6,426 nucleotides of DNA from Rhizobacter sp. (GTDB lineage: Bacteria > Pseudomonadota > Gammaproteobacteria > Burkholderiales > Burkholderiaceae_C): positions 1 to 6,426 of the forward strand of contig JANYFX010000576.1 in assembly GCA_025359585.1 (NCBI GenBank), given 5' to 3'. Positions 5,997-6,426 of this stretch are shown here, one piece after another. Under the pieces are notes generated by a model. That model worked only from the letters and a program-made list of their open reading frames with translations, did not search any database and was not told the DNA's origin. Numbering within the stretch: the stretch's first letter is position 1; each line of letters begins with the position of its first letter. The position numbers and the translations under genes are program-made.

Positions 5997-6426
5997 ATGG
6001 AAGTCCAGTTCACCGAAGAGATCAAGCAGCTGCAGCTGGGAGCAGGAGCGACCTTCCATGGCGAAGGCATCCTCGCGATCACCAAGGCCTTGCTGCAGTC
6101 CGGTGTGGCCTACATCGGCGGGTACCAGGGCGCACCGGTCTCGCATTTGCTCGACGTGATGGTGCAGGCGCGGCCCTACCTCGACACGCTGGGCGTGCAT
6201 GTGGAAGCGTGTTCGAACGAAGCCTCGGCCGCAGCGATGCTCGGTGCGTCGATCCACTACCCGCGGCGCGGCGCGGTAACCTGGAAGTCGATCGTCGGCA
6301 CCAACGTGGCGGCCGATGCGCTCTCGAACCTGGCCTCGCCGGGGGTGATCGGCGGCGCGCTGATCGTCGTCGGCGAAGACTACGGCGAAGGTGCCAGCGT
6401 GATCCAGGAGCGCACGCATGCCTACG
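5997..6426 (+). CDS. iorA: Indolepyruvate ferredoxin oxidoreductase, IorA-like (3' end outside window)
   Basis: A frame opens at the ATG at 5997 and runs without a stop to the window edge; 143 codons are visible, MEVQFTEEIKQLQLGAGATF onward. It matches the N-terminal ThDP-binding (pyrimidine) domain of 2-oxoacid:ferredoxin oxidoreductases of the IorA type: a helix after GEGILAITKALLQSGV, the GYPGTPS-like GYQGAPVS at 42-49, a Glu in SNEASA (E75) in the position that activates thiamine diphosphate, then TWKSIVGTNVAADAL and LIVVGEDYGEG at 122-132. Such enzymes convert arylpyruvates and CoA to arylacyl-CoA, CO2 and reduced ferredoxin, in aromatic amino acid breakdown. The C-terminal ThDP/ferredoxin parts and any gamma-subunit fusion lie outside the window, so substrate and domain make-up are unknown. 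No good Shine-Dalgarno precedes the ATG. It is divergent from, and probably controlled by, the LysR gene. Use of the symbol is by family similarity. Confidence 0.85.
   Translation, partial: MEVQFTEEIKQLQLGAGATFHGEGILAITKALLQSGVAYIGGYQGAPVSHLLDVMVQARPYLDTLGVHVEACSNEASAAAMLGASIHYPRRGAVTWKSIVGTNVAADALSNLASPGVIGGALIVVGEDYGEGASVIQERTHAY

Noticed and set aside
4964..6085. LysR protein extended to 373 residues
   Set aside because: The extra 67 residues would overlap the iorA-like coding sequence and do not resemble any LysR N-terminus; the family starts just before DLNLL.
4905..6419. 504-codon minus-strand open frame across the LysR and iorA genes
   Set aside because: It runs in another frame of the LysR gene and antisense to iorA; its translation is Arg/Ala-rich low complexity with no family signature. 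It is a GC-rich codon-position shadow.

Overview
The window is GC-rich chromosomal DNA with dense, ordinary bacterial gene packing. The mix of genes points to a betaproteobacterium, probably Burkholderiales: a PF10023-type predicted aminopeptidase, a small polyhydroxyalkanoate (PHA) system protein, a bacterial acyl-CoA-binding protein, a wax ester synthase/DGAT-type acyltransferase and a long proteobacterial-type indolepyruvate ferredoxin oxidoreductase. The order-level call is inference from gene content. I see no mobile element, CRISPR array, tRNA or rRNA.

Layout, left to right: (1) the 3' part of a predicted zinc aminopeptidase gene (+, 1-693). It is tightly coupled to (2) a PHA granule/system protein gene with a lysine/alanine-rich tail (+, 706-1068). 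(3) An acyl-CoA-binding protein gene (-, 1092-1346) converges on it. (4) A WS/DGAT acyltransferase gene (+, 1461-2891) is divergent from the ACBP gene across a 114-bp shared upstream region. (5) A secreted S9-family serine peptidase gene (+, 2953-4953) follows 61 bp later. (6) A LysR-type regulator gene (-, 4964-5884) converges on it with only a 10-bp gap. (7) The 5' end of an IorA-like ThDP-dependent 2-oxoacid:ferredoxin oxidoreductase gene (+, 5997 to the window edge) is divergent from the LysR gene across 112 bp that contain nested inverted repeats.

Two functional themes stand out. Positions 706-2891 look like a storage-lipid neighbourhood: a PHA-associated protein, a soluble acyl-CoA carrier and an enzyme that esterifies acyl-CoA to make wax esters or triacylglycerol. 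Positions 4964-6426 look like a classic divergent LysR/target pair. The regulator probably controls degradation of aromatic amino acids or arylpyruvates through the oxidoreductase.

All gene families are recognisable. No clearly new system is visible. The points most worth a second look are the ACBP-WS/DGAT pairing, the histone-like tail on the PHA protein, and the LysR/iorA control region, where the LysR mRNA may be leaderless.
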